DNA of 14,193 nt from an uncultured Erysipelotrichaceae bacterium (GTDB lineage Bacteria > Bacillota_I > Bacilli_A > RF39 > UBA660): the NCBI GenBank assembly GCA_902795725.1, contig CADBLY010000038.1:1-14193 (forward strand). Reading direction: 5' to 3'. How positions within the stretch are numbered: position 1 is the stretch's first letter; each line of letters starts with the position of its first letter. Below the pieces are notes generated by a model. The model worked only from the letters and a program-made list of their open reading frames with translations, was not told the DNA's origin and ran no database searches. A program made the position numbers and the translations under genes. This document shows, piece after piece, positions 1-7,047 of this stretch.

Positions 1-416
1 AGATATATTCTCCTAGTTTATTTATCACACCACCAGTTACTATCATATGAATATGGGGATGATAATTGGCCGTTTGACTTCAGGTGTGAAGCATTGCTGT
101 TATACCTACTTCTGCACCTAAATTTTTTTGTTTCTTGCTAATTCTATTACTGTATCTGTTGATGCTTTGAATAGCATATTATACATTTCTTCTTTATTGT
201 GATAAAAAAGTCCATGTAATTCTTTAGGTACTGTTGTTACTATATGATAATAGGGTGTATTAAAAATATCATTTTTATGATCATCAATCCATCTTTCTTT
301 TTGATAGTTTTGACAATTTGGACAATGTCTGTCTTTAGTTTGTTCAAGTGATGGTTTGTATTTTTTAGATAATCATCCCTAAATTTATTAAACACTTGCT
401 GTATTGTATATGACAT
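1..416 (-). pseudogene. Decayed IS91-family (HUH, zinc-binding) transposase, truncated by the window edge
   Basis: Three minus-strand frames together read as the N-terminal half of an IS91-type transposase, a rolling-circle HUH enzyme. The first frame starts with ATG at 416 (MSYTIQQVFNKFRDDYLKN). The second (about 352 to 118) gives DRHCPNCQ, the last Cys pair of the zinc-binding domain, then TPYYHIVTTVPKELHGL, typical of the family, and ends in TAG at 118-120. The third resumes after a run of seven T at 123-129 and reads GAEVGITAMLHT, then TGA at 80-82 where the family has Trp, then SQTANYHPHIHMIVTGG with the HUH metal motif at 53-61. The first Cys residues of the zinc domain are missing, so there is also an internal deletion. 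Two frame changes plus a nonsense codon indicate a dead copy; the rest, with the catalytic Tyr, would lie left of the window. Confidence 0.82.
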
Positions 417-420
417 ATAA

Positions 421-441
421 AAACCCCAAAAGATGGGCTTT
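421..441 (-). other. Imperfect hairpin just before the transposase remnant
   Basis: Arms 421-428 and 434-441 pair over eight positions with one C/C mismatch around a five-base loop. Read on the minus strand the right arm is followed by a short T run and then, within a few bases, the ATG at 416. It may be a weak terminator that stops read-in to the element, or part of the element end. The role is uncertain. Confidence 0.4.
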
Positions 442-541
442 ATTATACATAAATTTTTAAAAATTGCAATAAAAAATGGAAATATTTTACATTTTTTATA
501 AAAGCAAACATATAGTGATCAAAATAGTAAAATATCAATTC

Positions 542-564
542 AAAAAGACTACTTTATGTAGTCT
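542..564 (-). terminator. Rho-independent terminator of the nrnA-prepilin operon
   Basis: On the minus strand AGACTAC and GTAGTCT form a perfect 7-bp stem (plus positions 546-552 and 558-564) with a 5-base loop, followed directly by a run of five or more T (plus 542-546). It lies about 50 bases past the stop of the 27-codon ORF and is the first good terminator after 1027. Confidence 0.8.
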
Positions 565-611
565 CAGACTGTTGATGAAATCATATACTGCTTTATTTAT
601 TTATCCCTAAG

Positions 612-695
612 TCATTCATCACTTTCTTCTTCTAATCCAAGAAATTCATCTAAAGAATCGGTTGCTAATAAATAATCTAATATATCATCATTCAT
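612..695 (-). CDS. Putative 27-aa acidic small protein overlapping the prepilin stop
   Basis: A short frame starts at ATG 693-695, overlaps the end of the prepilin gene by eight bases and ends in TGA at 612-614. It begins MNDDILDYLLATDSLDEFLG and ends in an acidic tail (EEESDE). An AGAGAG sequence eight bases before the ATG could serve as a ribosome binding site, much like the one used by ligA here, and the overlap would allow coupled translation. The peptide is strongly acidic with a leucine/isoleucine pattern that could form one short amphipathic helix, and a terminator follows about 50 bases downstream. I do not recognise a family. It may be a real small protein of the operon or a chance frame; homologues with the same overlap would decide. 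Confidence 0.42.
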   Translation of the reverse strand: MNDDILDYLLATDSLDEFLGLEEESDE

Positions 696-1026
696 TAGAA
701 CAACTCTCTACTATTTCATATGTATTTTCATTATATTTTATAGCTTTATTTAATAATTTATTATCTTTGGCAGTAATTATATCTTCATCAATATAGCCAC
801 CACTGATAAGAGTATTTACATCAATACAATAATTATCTTCTATATTATCAATATTATCACTTGCATATTCTTTAGATGCATTTTTTAATAATTCAAATGT
901 ATTATCATCTATTTTATCTTGACTTTTCTTAATACTATTTAACATGGTTGGAAAAGCTATTAAAAAGATTAGCCCAATAATAACGATAACAGCTAATACC
1001 TCTACTAAAGTAAATCCTTTTTTCAT
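688..1026 (-). CDS. Type IV prepilin / pseudopilin-like protein
   Basis: The 112-aa product starts MKKGFTLVEVLAVIVIIG: a short basic leader, the prepilin peptidase site after Gly4, Phe at +1 and Glu at +5, and a hydrophobic helix to about residue 27. This is the N-terminus of class III pseudopilins (ComGC/type II secretion type). After cleavage and N-methylation the protein would be assembled into a membrane-anchored filament. The C-terminal domain is small and polar with just two cysteines (67 and 109), a plausible disulfide outside the cell. The ATG follows the nrnA stop TAA directly, with AGAGGGTGA as ribosome binding site inside the end of nrnA, so the two are co-transcribed and probably translationally coupled. 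No assembly ATPase, platform protein or peptidase gene is in the window, so it is an orphan here. It ends in TGA at 688-690. Confidence 0.85.
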   Translation of the reverse strand: MKKGFTLVEVLAVIVIIGLIFLIAFPTMLNSIKKSQDKIDDNTFELLKNASKEYASDNIDNIEDNYCIDVNTLISGGYIDEDIITAKDNKLLNKAIKYNENTYEIVESCSNE

Positions 1027-1983
1027 TTATTCACCCTCTTTATACTTTAAGCATGCTTTATCTAATTCTTGTATTAATTGATCTGCTTCTTCAAAGGTTT
1101 TTGGTTTCGCACCTGAAGCATAAATATGCCCACCACCATTATAGTTAGATGCTATTTCGTTTATTATTGGTCCTCTTGATCTAATAGATGTTCTGATATA
1201 TTCATTATTTTTATCATAAACACATATTACCCAAGCATACATTTCTTTAATATTGTGTAAACTATTAACAACATTAGTAACTGATGCAGGATCACTATCT
1301 AATGTTTCTAGTTGTTCTTCTGTAACTTTTATATAGCCTAATCCATTATCTGTTATATTAATATTGTTTACAATATATGCTTGTAATTTTAAATCAGTAA
1401 TACTTCTTTCATACATTTGATTATAGATTTTCGTAAAATCTAAATTTGTTTTTTTGATGATATAAGATACTAAATCAAATGTTTTGGGGGTTGTATATGA
1501 AAACATGAAACGATTAGTGTCTCCTACTAAACCTATATATAGTTTAGATGCACCTTCTTTATTGGGAACTAATTTTGTATTCTTTACAAGTTCCATTACT
1601 AATTGGGAAGCACTACTAGCTTTATCATCTATTAATTCTATATTGCAAAACTGTTCAATAAAAGGATGATGATCTATTTTAATGGAATAAGAAAATTTAT
1701 CCACATCTACTCCATCTACCCTATTTTTATTTGGTGTATCTAAAACAATGAGTAAGGAATTATTATACATATCATCTGTAAAAGTGTCTAATTCACCTAT
1801 ATATTTATGTTTAACAGTTGGTGTGCCTACAGCATATACTTTTTTATGTGGAAAAGTATTTAATATTATTTCTTTTAATCCTAATGTACTTCCTAAGGCA
1901 TCTGGGTCAGGCCCAATATGACGAGTTAAGACAATAGTATCATATTTTTTTATTTGCTTATAAATTTGTTTAAATCTATTCAT
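1027..1983 (-). CDS. nrnA: DHH/DHHA1 phosphoesterase, NrnA-like (oligoribonuclease / pAp phosphatase)
   Basis: The 318-aa product has the DHH-DHHA1 layout and length of bacterial NrnA. Metal-binding motifs are visible in order: RHIGPDPDALGS (His22, Asp26, Asp28), LDTPN (Asp82), the DHH motif IDHHPF (104-106) and GLVGDTNRF (Asp155). The C-terminal DHHA1 domain carries the substrate-binding GGGH (283-286) in YNGGGHIYASGA. Family members degrade short RNA oligonucleotides from the 5' end and dephosphorylate pAp; some hydrolyse cyclic-di-AMP products. The protein has no membrane segment and should be cytosolic. ATG 1981-1983 has GGAAG seven bases upstream and a TATAAT box at 2007-2012. It is first in an operon with the prepilin and the 27-codon ORF. 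The NrnA activity is inferred from family; pAp versus oligoRNA preference cannot be read from sequence. Confidence 0.9.
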   Translation of the reverse strand: MNRFKQIYKQIKKYDTIVLTRHIGPDPDALGSTLGLKEIILNTFPHKKVYAVGTPTVKHKYIGELDTFTDDMYNNSLLIVLDTPNKNRVDGVDVDKFSYSIKIDHHPFIEQFCNIELIDDKASSASQLVMELVKNTKLVPNKEGASKLYIGLVGDTNRFMFSYTTPKTFDLVSYIIKKTNLDFTKIYNQMYERSITDLKLQAYIVNNINITDNGLGYIKVTEEQLETLDSDPASVTNVVNSLHNIKEMYAWVICVYDKNNEYIRTSIRSRGPIINEIASNYNGGGHIYASGAKPKTFEEADQLIQELDKACLKYKEGE

Positions 1984-2006
1984 ATTTCTACTTCCAATCT
2001 ATTTCT

Positions 2007-2012
2007 ATTATA
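2007..2012 (-). promoter_or_regulatory. -10 box of the nrnA operon
   Basis: Minus-strand TATAAT preceded by TTG lies 24 bases upstream of the nrnA ATG, just after the terminator of the upstream gene. No good -35 is visible at 16-18 bases, since that stretch is occupied by the terminator T run. Confidence 0.5.
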
Positions 2013-2024
2013 CAATAAAATAGA

Positions 2025-2049
2025 CAAAATAAAAACTCTAAATAGAGTT
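2025..2049 (-). terminator. Terminator after the small membrane-protein gene
   Basis: AACTCT (2034-2039) pairs with AGAGTT (2044-2049) around a four-base loop. Reading minus, the stem is followed by TTTATTTTG. It begins one base after the TAA of the membrane-protein gene. Confidence 0.7.
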
Positions 2050-2050
2050 A

Positions 2051-2554
2051 TTATTTTTCTTTTTTAGATCTGGTTGGTGCTTGCTTATTGCTATCGAACA
2101 TAGCATTTGGGCTAACAATTACTGAATCGTCACATGCTTCTTTTTCAGAATAACCTAACATAGGTAATGTTATTTCTGAGAAGAAGAATGATAATACAAC
2201 CCAGCCTTTAGATTTACCGAATTTTTTAGCTACATTATATACTGCACATAATTCAGCAAGTAAAGTTCCTATTGTTGCTATAGTTATAGAAAATTCACCA
2301 CCAGCAAATGTTAAAGCAAGTGGAGCTGTTCCAATTAGGAACCAATACCATTCAAGACCTACAGCTTCATAAAAAACCCATTTGCCATAGAATGGAATGA
2401 AAATTTCCCATCCATTTTTTCCTAGTTTTTTGTATAATTTGTACATTCCTACAAAATAGAATATAACAAATACTACACATAATGCTACTAATATTGCTAT
2501 TAGAGCAGCACCTAAAAATGCACCAAAGCTCATCCAGAATCCATCTGTATACAC
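2051..2554 (-). CDS. Small four-helix membrane protein (DUF5684-like)
   Basis: With the chosen start the product is 167 aa with hydrophobic segments at about 12-36, 69-84, 88-106 and 117-134 and a charged, Lys-rich cytoplasmic tail ending SKKEK. The stretch MYKLYKKLGKNGWEIFIPFY (37-56) followed by a second aromatic-rich segment is the hallmark of proteins annotated as DUF5684 and sometimes carried next to, or misnamed as, signal peptidase I; no Ser/Lys peptidase dyad motif is present. The frame is open from a GTG at 2563, but that codon lies within the ribosome binding site GAGAGGTGA. GTG 2552-2554, about six bases after that site, is a better start; ATG at 2533 is also possible. It has its own extended -10 promoter and its own terminator, so it is monocistronic. 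Function is unknown. Confidence 0.75.
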   Translation of the reverse strand: MYTDGFWMSFGAFLGAALIAILVALCVVFVIFYFVGMYKLYKKLGKNGWEIFIPFYGKWVFYEAVGLEWYWFLIGTAPLALTFAGGEFSITIATIGTLLAELCAVYNVAKKFGKSKGWVVLSFFFSEITLPMLGYSEKEACDDSVIVSPNAMFDSNKQAPTRSKKEK

Positions 2555-2578
2555 ACTAATCACCTCTCTTTAGTATAA

Positions 2579-2587
2579 ATTATATCA
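2579..2587 (-). promoter_or_regulatory. Extended -10 promoter of the membrane-protein gene
   Basis: Minus strand reads TGATATAAT, a consensus extended -10, about 25 bases before the GTG start. No recognisable -35 is present, as expected for extended -10 promoters. It is divergent from the promoter at 2637-2645. Confidence 0.65.
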
Positions 2588-2636
2588 AACTTTTTGAATT
2601 TTTAGTAGAGTATTTTCGTATTTTTTTAAAAAAATG

Positions 2637-2645
2637 TGCTATAAT
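2637..2645 (+). promoter_or_regulatory. Extended -10 promoter of the transglutaminase-like gene
   Basis: Plus strand reads TGCTATAAT. Expected transcription start is only about 12 bases before the ATG, so the leader is little more than the ribosome binding site AAGGTGAG at 2653-2660. Confidence 0.7.
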
Positions 2646-2663
2646 GGGAACTAAGGTGAGACA

Positions 2664-3578
2664 ATGAAGAAAATTTTATATGTTATATTTTTGGTTTTAT
2701 TTACACTAATTATCCTTTATTTTAAGGGAAACATTGCTAATTATCTAACTAATGAGATAGTTCTTCCAAGTAAGGATAAAGAACCGGTTAAGATTAATTA
2801 CAATGATTATAAATATGATGATTGGTTGTTTGTTCATAATGTAACTGATTTTACTGCTTATAAGTATGAAGATTTTAATAACATTTTTTATACTATATTA
2901 AATAGTGGTGAGAAAGAATTTAGTTTTAATTGTGCGGATACTTATCAATCTTGTAAGGATGATGTTCAAAATTATATAAATACTGATGAGACATTGGGTA
3001 ATATTAATAATTTAGTTCATCCATATAATTCTTTTAAAAATATTCAAGTTACTATTACTAGTCATGGTAAAGTTACGATTGTTGTAGACCATATTTATGA
3101 CGATGAACAAATAAAATATGTAAACAATGAGATAGAAAATTTTATTAATAATAATATTAATAATAGTATGAGTGACAACGATAAGATTAAGGCATTTCAT
3201 GATTATATAATTAACAATACAAAATATGATCAAGATGTTAAAACAGATGAAGAAAAAATATTATTGTCCTCATATAATGCTTATGGATTGTTGACTAATA
3301 AAAAGGCTATATGTGGTGGTTATACGGATACTTTAGCAATATATCTTAATATGTTGGGCTATAAGAATTATCGTATTGCTACTAACGAACATATATGGAA
3401 TCTAGTAAACGTTAATGGTGAATATCTTCATATTGATGCTACCTGGGATGATCCAGTAACTAGTAATGGTTCTGATCAATTGTTACATGATTTTTTCTTA
3501 ATTAATACAACAACTTTACATAGTAAAGATCCTAGCGAACATAATTATAATACTAATATTTATTTAGAAGCAAAATAA
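2664..3578 (+). CDS. Membrane-anchored transglutaminase-like (papain-fold) protein
   Basis: The 304-aa product has an N-terminal hydrophobic helix (about 3-20) after MKK, acting as signal anchor, so the rest is likely extracellular. The C-terminal third is a transglutaminase-like core with the complete triad: Cys217 in AICGGYTD, His243 in NEHIWNLV and Asp258 in HIDATWDDP. The segment before it (DNDKIKAFHDYIINNTKYD, 171-189) is the helix that normally precedes this core. Residues 30-165 match no family I know. Secreted proteins with this core act as proteases or amide-linking enzymes at the cell surface; substrate unknown. ATG 2664 is three bases after AAGGTGAG. The gene is monocistronic, divergent from the small membrane protein and convergent with the rbfA operon. 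All three Trp codons are TGG. Confidence 0.87.
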   Translation: MKKILYVIFLVLFTLIILYFKGNIANYLTNEIVLPSKDKEPVKINYNDYKYDDWLFVHNVTDFTAYKYEDFNNIFYTILNSGEKEFSFNCADTYQSCKDDVQNYINTDETLGNINNLVHPYNSFKNIQVTITSHGKVTIVVDHIYDDEQIKYVNNEIENFINNNINNSMSDNDKIKAFHDYIINNTKYDQDVKTDEEKILLSSYNAYGLLTNKKAICGGYTDTLAIYLNMLGYKNYRIATNEHIWNLVNVNGEYLHIDATWDDPVTSNGSDQLLHDFFLINTTTLHSKDPSEHNYNTNIYLEAK

Positions 3579-3604
3579 AATCACCTAAATTTGGTGATTT
3601 TTTT
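3577..3604. terminator. Bidirectional terminator between convergent units
   Basis: Arms AAAATCACC (3577-3585) and GGTGATTTT (3593-3601) give a perfect 9-bp stem with a 7-base loop. The plus side continues into seven T in a row; the minus side into TTTTATTTTG. It ends the transglutaminase unit and the rimP-rbfA operon alike, and the TAG stop of the minus-strand gene (3585-3587) sits inside the hairpin. Confidence 0.87.
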
Positions 3605-4589
3605 GTTCGGATATTTCTATATCACTAGCAACTTTTCTAGTAAAAACATCAATTAACTTACTTGTTTCTTGATTATATATACCAAGACCTTGTGATAAAA
3701 TACTATCAATGTCATTATAAGCAACATACATAGATAGGTTTTTTTTGTTTTCATTTCCAGTGAAATATGATACCTTATTACTATTAATTAGTGAAAAAAG
3801 TGCGGTTAGTGCTTGATTATAATTATATTTCTTTAAGGTATCTTTATATGCTTTATATAGAATATCATATTTTAATTTGTTATTAATTGGGTTCAAATAG
3901 AATAACTCTCTATTCTCTCTTTTTGCTTTATAGTAGACAGATGAATCATAGTAGAAATTATCATTTACTAAATAATGATTATCTTTATAATTTGGATTTC
4001 TAATTATTTGTTCAGCCTGGTGATTAGAAACAGGAATATATCCATAAATAAACTCAGGAAGTAATCGTAGTATATGGTCTTGTCGATAAAATATAGGCGC
4101 TATTTCACCATCTTTTTTTCCAATATAGGATTTTGGTATCTTTATAATTAAACAGCCAGTGGAATTTTTATAATTATCACATGTTTTAATTGCTCCATTC
4201 ATAATTAAAAATTCATTATAGAAGGAAACTGTTTTTTCAATATCATTTTGACCATCATTTCCACCTGCCATAATATGACCATTACTATATAAACCTTTAT
4301 TAAATATATCAAATAAAGTTTTATCATTTATATAAGGGGTTATATGCGTAAAACCCGTTCTATGAATACCTATCGCATAATCATCATCAAAAAGTCTATC
4401 TAATTCTTTACCTAATTCTTCACTCATAAAACCAATTTTATCATATTGAATAGCTAAATCTACCTTTATAGGATTGGTTATATCTATAGTTTTAATTAAA
4501 CTATACGTTCCTTCTGGAATGTAAACACTTGCCTGCTTTATCTTATATTTATTTCTCAATTTAGAAAATATTGAAACTTTTTTCATCAT
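3585..4589 (-). CDS. Uncharacterised 334-aa protein, possible ADP-ribosyltransferase-like fold
   Basis: I do not recognise a named family. The region 71-187 has a pattern like ADP-ribosyltransferase (ART) folds: YAIGIHRTG (71-79, His76) on a strand, then LFDIFNKGLYSNG (92-104) like the 'I..Gl' helix-turn after the first ART motif, a long polar stretch, CLIIKIPKSYIG (146-157) as a core strand, PIFY (165-168), and LLPEFIYGYIPV (176-187) offering Glu179 as a candidate catalytic acid. The C-terminal 150 residues are mostly helical and polar. No signal peptide or membrane segment, so it should be cytosolic. It starts 10 bases after rbfA stops (ATG ATG at 4584-4589, either usable; weak ribosome binding site), and is the last gene before the shared terminator. 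The ART idea is inference from motif spacing only. Confidence 0.72.
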   Translation of the reverse strand: MMKKVSIFSKLRNKYKIKQASVYIPEGTYSLIKTIDITNPIKVDLAIQYDKIGFMSEELGKELDRLFDDDYAIGIHRTGFTHITPYINDKTLFDIFNKGLYSNGHIMAGGNDGQNDIEKTVSFYNEFLIMNGAIKTCDNYKNSTGCLIIKIPKSYIGKKDGEIAPIFYRQDHILRLLPEFIYGYIPVSNHQAEQIIRNPNYKDNHYLVNDNFYYDSSVYYKAKRENRELFYLNPINNKLKYDILYKAYKDTLKKYNYNQALTALFSLINSNKVSYFTGNENKKNLSMYVAYNDIDSILSQGLGIYNQETSKLIDVFTRKVASDIEISEQKNHQI

Positions 4590-4599
4590 ATCAACTACT

Positions 4600-4950
4600 T
4601 CACTCTTTATTATTTTTTTTGATTTTTTTTAATTCTTCTTCAATTCTATTTCCATATTCAATTGATTCATCATAAATAAATTCTAATTCAGGAATATGAC
4701 GAATATCTACTCTTGATGCTAATTCTTTTCTTATAAAACCTTTGGCCTGATTTAATGCTTTTAAGGTATCTATTCTATAATCATCATTTAAGACGGTTAC
4801 ATAAATTTTTGCATGACTTAAATCATTAGTGATTCTAACTTCATTTATGGTTACAAATTGAATATGTTTGTCTTTTATTTCGGTTTCTAAAATGTAGCTT
4901 ATTTCTCTTACAAAAGCATGGTTTAAACGATTTATTTTGATATTATTCAT
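4600..4950 (-). CDS. rbfA: 30S ribosome-binding factor RbfA
   Basis: The 116-aa product is a single KH-like domain of normal RbfA length. It starts MNNIKINRLNHAFVREISYI, the family's N-terminal helix that ends in the 'R...I' pattern, contains VRITNDLSHAKIYVTV (38-53), the strongly conserved central segment, and LASRVDIRHIPELEF (77-91), the conserved stretch of the last strands. RbfA binds the 30S subunit near helix 1 of 16S rRNA during late maturation and cold adaptation. Its ATG overlaps the infB stop as ATGA (4947-4950), so translation is coupled to IF2. The C-terminus is short and basic. The stop is TGA. The neighbouring order infB-rbfA is the usual one; the following gene is not truB, as is common in other Bacillota, but the ART-like protein. 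Confidence 0.95.
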   Translation of the reverse strand: MNNIKINRLNHAFVREISYILETEIKDKHIQFVTINEVRITNDLSHAKIYVTVLNDDYRIDTLKALNQAKGFIRKELASRVDIRHIPELEFIYDESIEYGNRIEEELKKIKKNNKE

Positions 4951-7034
4951 CTTTTTACCTCAACCATTTCGTATGCTTCAATTATATCTCCTACTTTTAT
5001 ATCATTATAGTTAGTGATAGTAATTCCACATTCTAAACCTTTTTTTACTTCTTTTACAGTGTCTTTTTCTCTTTGGATGGAATTTATTTCTCCATCATAG
5101 ATAACTTTACTGTCTCTAACAACTCTGATTTTAGAATTTGATTTTATAATGCCATCGGTAATATAGGAACCAGCTATAGTACCAACTTTTGAAAATTTAA
5201 ATAATTGTCTAACTTCGGCACTTCCAATTATTTTTTCTTCATATTCAGGATCTAGCATACCTTTCATGGCTGCTTCCATATCTTCTACAGCTTTATAAAT
5301 GATATCATATAGTCTTATTTCTATACCTTGATCTTTAGCATAATCTCTGATGGAATTAGTTGGTCGAATATTAAAACCAATAAGAATAGCGTTTGAAGCA
5401 CTGGCTAAAACAATATCACTTTCGGTAATAGCTCCAACACTGCTTCTAATTACTTTAACCTTTACACCATCTACTTCAATTTTTTCTAAACTATTTTTAA
5501 CTGCTTCACTTGAACCATTAACGTCCGCTTTAATAATGACATTAATTTCCTTTGTTCCTTCTTTAATTTTAGCAAAAACATCTTCTAAAGACACACTTGT
5601 TTTAGCATTAGCTTTTAGTCTTTCTTCTTCTTTACGGGCAAGACCAATACTTCGAGCTTGTTTTTCTGATTCAAAAGCCATAAATTTATCTCCAGCACTT
5701 GGTGTTTCATTTAATCCAGTAATGGTTACAGGTTGACTTGGTAAGGCTTCCGTGATTTCTTCACCTTTATCATTTTTTAAAGTTCTAATTTTACCAAATG
5801 TTGTTCCAACAACAATCGGATCTCCTAATCTTAGTGTCCCATTTTGAATTAAGATAGTTACAACTGGTCCTAAATGTTTATCTAACTCTGATTCTACTAC
5901 ACTTCCAATAGCATAACGATTAGGGTTAGCTTTGTATTCTTCCATTTCAGCAACAAGTAAGATATTTTCAAGAAGTTCTTCTACTCCTTCACCTGTTTTA
6001 GCTGAAATATTTGTAAATACAGTATTTCCACCCCAAGTATCTGGTGTTAGTCCACATTCAGCTAATTCACTCATTACTTTATCAATATTAGCACCTGGTT
6101 TATCTATTTTATTAATAGCAACCAAAATAGGTACTTTAGCTGCTTTAGCATGGTCAATAGCTTCTTTTGTTTGTGGCATTACTCCATCATCAGCTGCAAC
6201 AATAATGATAACAATATCAGTAATACTAGCTCCTCTAGCACGCATTTCTGTAAAAGCAGCATGTCCAGGAGTATCAATAAAGGTTATTAGTTTGTCATTA
6301 CACTTAACTTGATAAGCACTTATTGCTTGAGTAATTCCACCTGCTTCACCTAAAGCAACATTGGTTTTCCTTATTGTATCAAGAAGAGTTGTTTTACCAT
6401 GATCAACATGTCCCATAATAGTTACAACAGGTGGTCTTGGTTCTAAGTCTTCTTCATTATCTGTTATTTCAAAATCTTCAAATTTCTTTTCGTCAATTTT
6501 TTGTTCTAATTGAAGTTTTTTATCATATTCATTAACTAATAATTCAGCTGTATCAAAATTAAGGGAATTATTTACGGTTGCAAGAGTACCTAGGGTAAAT
6601 AATTTTTTTATTAATTCTGATGCTTTAACACCTAATTCTTTAGCTAAACTACCAACAGTCATACCTTCTTTATAAATAATAATATTTTTATCTTCAATAG
6701 GGGCATTACTGATTAGTTTCTTTTTATTTTTATACATTTCTTTTTTCTTTTTAGCTAATTCTTTTTTTCCAACTTTGTTTTTATTTGGATTAATACTTTT
6801 CTTAGGTTTAGTTTTACTCTCTATTACTTCTATTTTACTATTTTCTTTTTCAATAAGTTCATCTTCATATTCGTCAGTATCTTCTTCATTTTGAATGGCT
6901 ATATCTAATTCGGTGATAGCATCATCATCTAAGTATGTATCACCATCTTGGGCAGTTATTCCTAGTTCACGACACTTGTTTAATATTTGACTTACTGTTT
7001 TATCTACATCTAAAGCATATTCATAAACGGTCAT
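4947..7034 (-). CDS. infB: Translation initiation factor IF-2
   Basis: The 695-aa product carries IF2 domains in order. An N-terminal IF2_N-like helix (1-45) precedes a Lys/Glu-rich linker (about 50-110) and a second IF2_N module at 123-172 (GMTVGSLAKELGVKASELIK). The GTPase domain has G1 GHVDHGKT (208-215), switch 2 DTPGH (254-258) and NKID (308-311). After it come domain II, the linker helix and the C-terminal fMet-tRNA-binding domain, ending EAYEMVEVKR. IF2 brings initiator tRNA to the 30S subunit and promotes subunit joining. ATG 7032-7034 follows GGAGGT at 7041-7046. In switch 1 the usual GGITQH reads GGITQA, a small departure. It is directly preceded by rnpM, without the L7Ae-family ylxQ gene found there in Bacillus. 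The stop TGA overlaps the rbfA start. Confidence 0.97.
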   Translation of the reverse strand: MTVYEYALDVDKTVSQILNKCRELGITAQDGDTYLDDDAITELDIAIQNEEDTDEYEDELIEKENSKIEVIESKTKPKKSINPNKNKVGKKELAKKKKEMYKNKKKLISNAPIEDKNIIIYKEGMTVGSLAKELGVKASELIKKLFTLGTLATVNNSLNFDTAELLVNEYDKKLQLEQKIDEKKFEDFEITDNEEDLEPRPPVVTIMGHVDHGKTTLLDTIRKTNVALGEAGGITQAISAYQVKCNDKLITFIDTPGHAAFTEMRARGASITDIVIIIVAADDGVMPQTKEAIDHAKAAKVPILVAINKIDKPGANIDKVMSELAECGLTPDTWGGNTVFTNISAKTGEGVEELLENILLVAEMEEYKANPNRYAIGSVVESELDKHLGPVVTILIQNGTLRLGDPIVVGTTFGKIRTLKNDKGEEITEALPSQPVTITGLNETPSAGDKFMAFESEKQARSIGLARKEEERLKANAKTSVSLEDVFAKIKEGTKEINVIIKADVNGSSEAVKNSLEKIEVDGVKVKVIRSSVGAITESDIVLASASNAILIGFNIRPTNSIRDYAKDQGIEIRLYDIIYKAVEDMEAAMKGMLDPEYEEKIIGSAEVRQLFKFSKVGTIAGSYITDGIIKSNSKIRVVRDSKVIYDGEINSIQREKDTVKEVKKGLECGITITNYNDIKVGDIIEAYEMVEVKR

Positions 7035-7047
7035 TAAAACACCTCCA

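Noticed and set aside
1..416. Use of a mollicute-type code (TGA = Trp) for the whole window
   Set aside because: infB, rbfA and the prepilin gene end in TGA at sensible lengths, and Trp in conserved genes is TGG.
421..611. Possible small RNA or CRISPR-like repeats between the two hairpins
   Set aside because: The two hairpins are unrelated in sequence and no repeated unit or promoter pair supports an RNA gene.
1484..1669. Plus-strand open frame opposite nrnA
   Set aside because: It is fully inside nrnA on the other strand, has no ribosome binding site, and reads without family resemblance.
3012..3233. Minus-strand open frame opposite the transglutaminase gene
   Set aside because: Ile/Tyr/Asn-rich translation typical of AT-rich antisense; the plus-strand gene has a promoter, a ribosome binding site and an intact triad.
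5350..6312. Plus-strand open frames opposite infB (around 5350-5736 and 5932-6312)
   Set aside because: They are antisense shadows of infB with low-complexity Ser/Thr/Leu translations and no ribosome binding sites.
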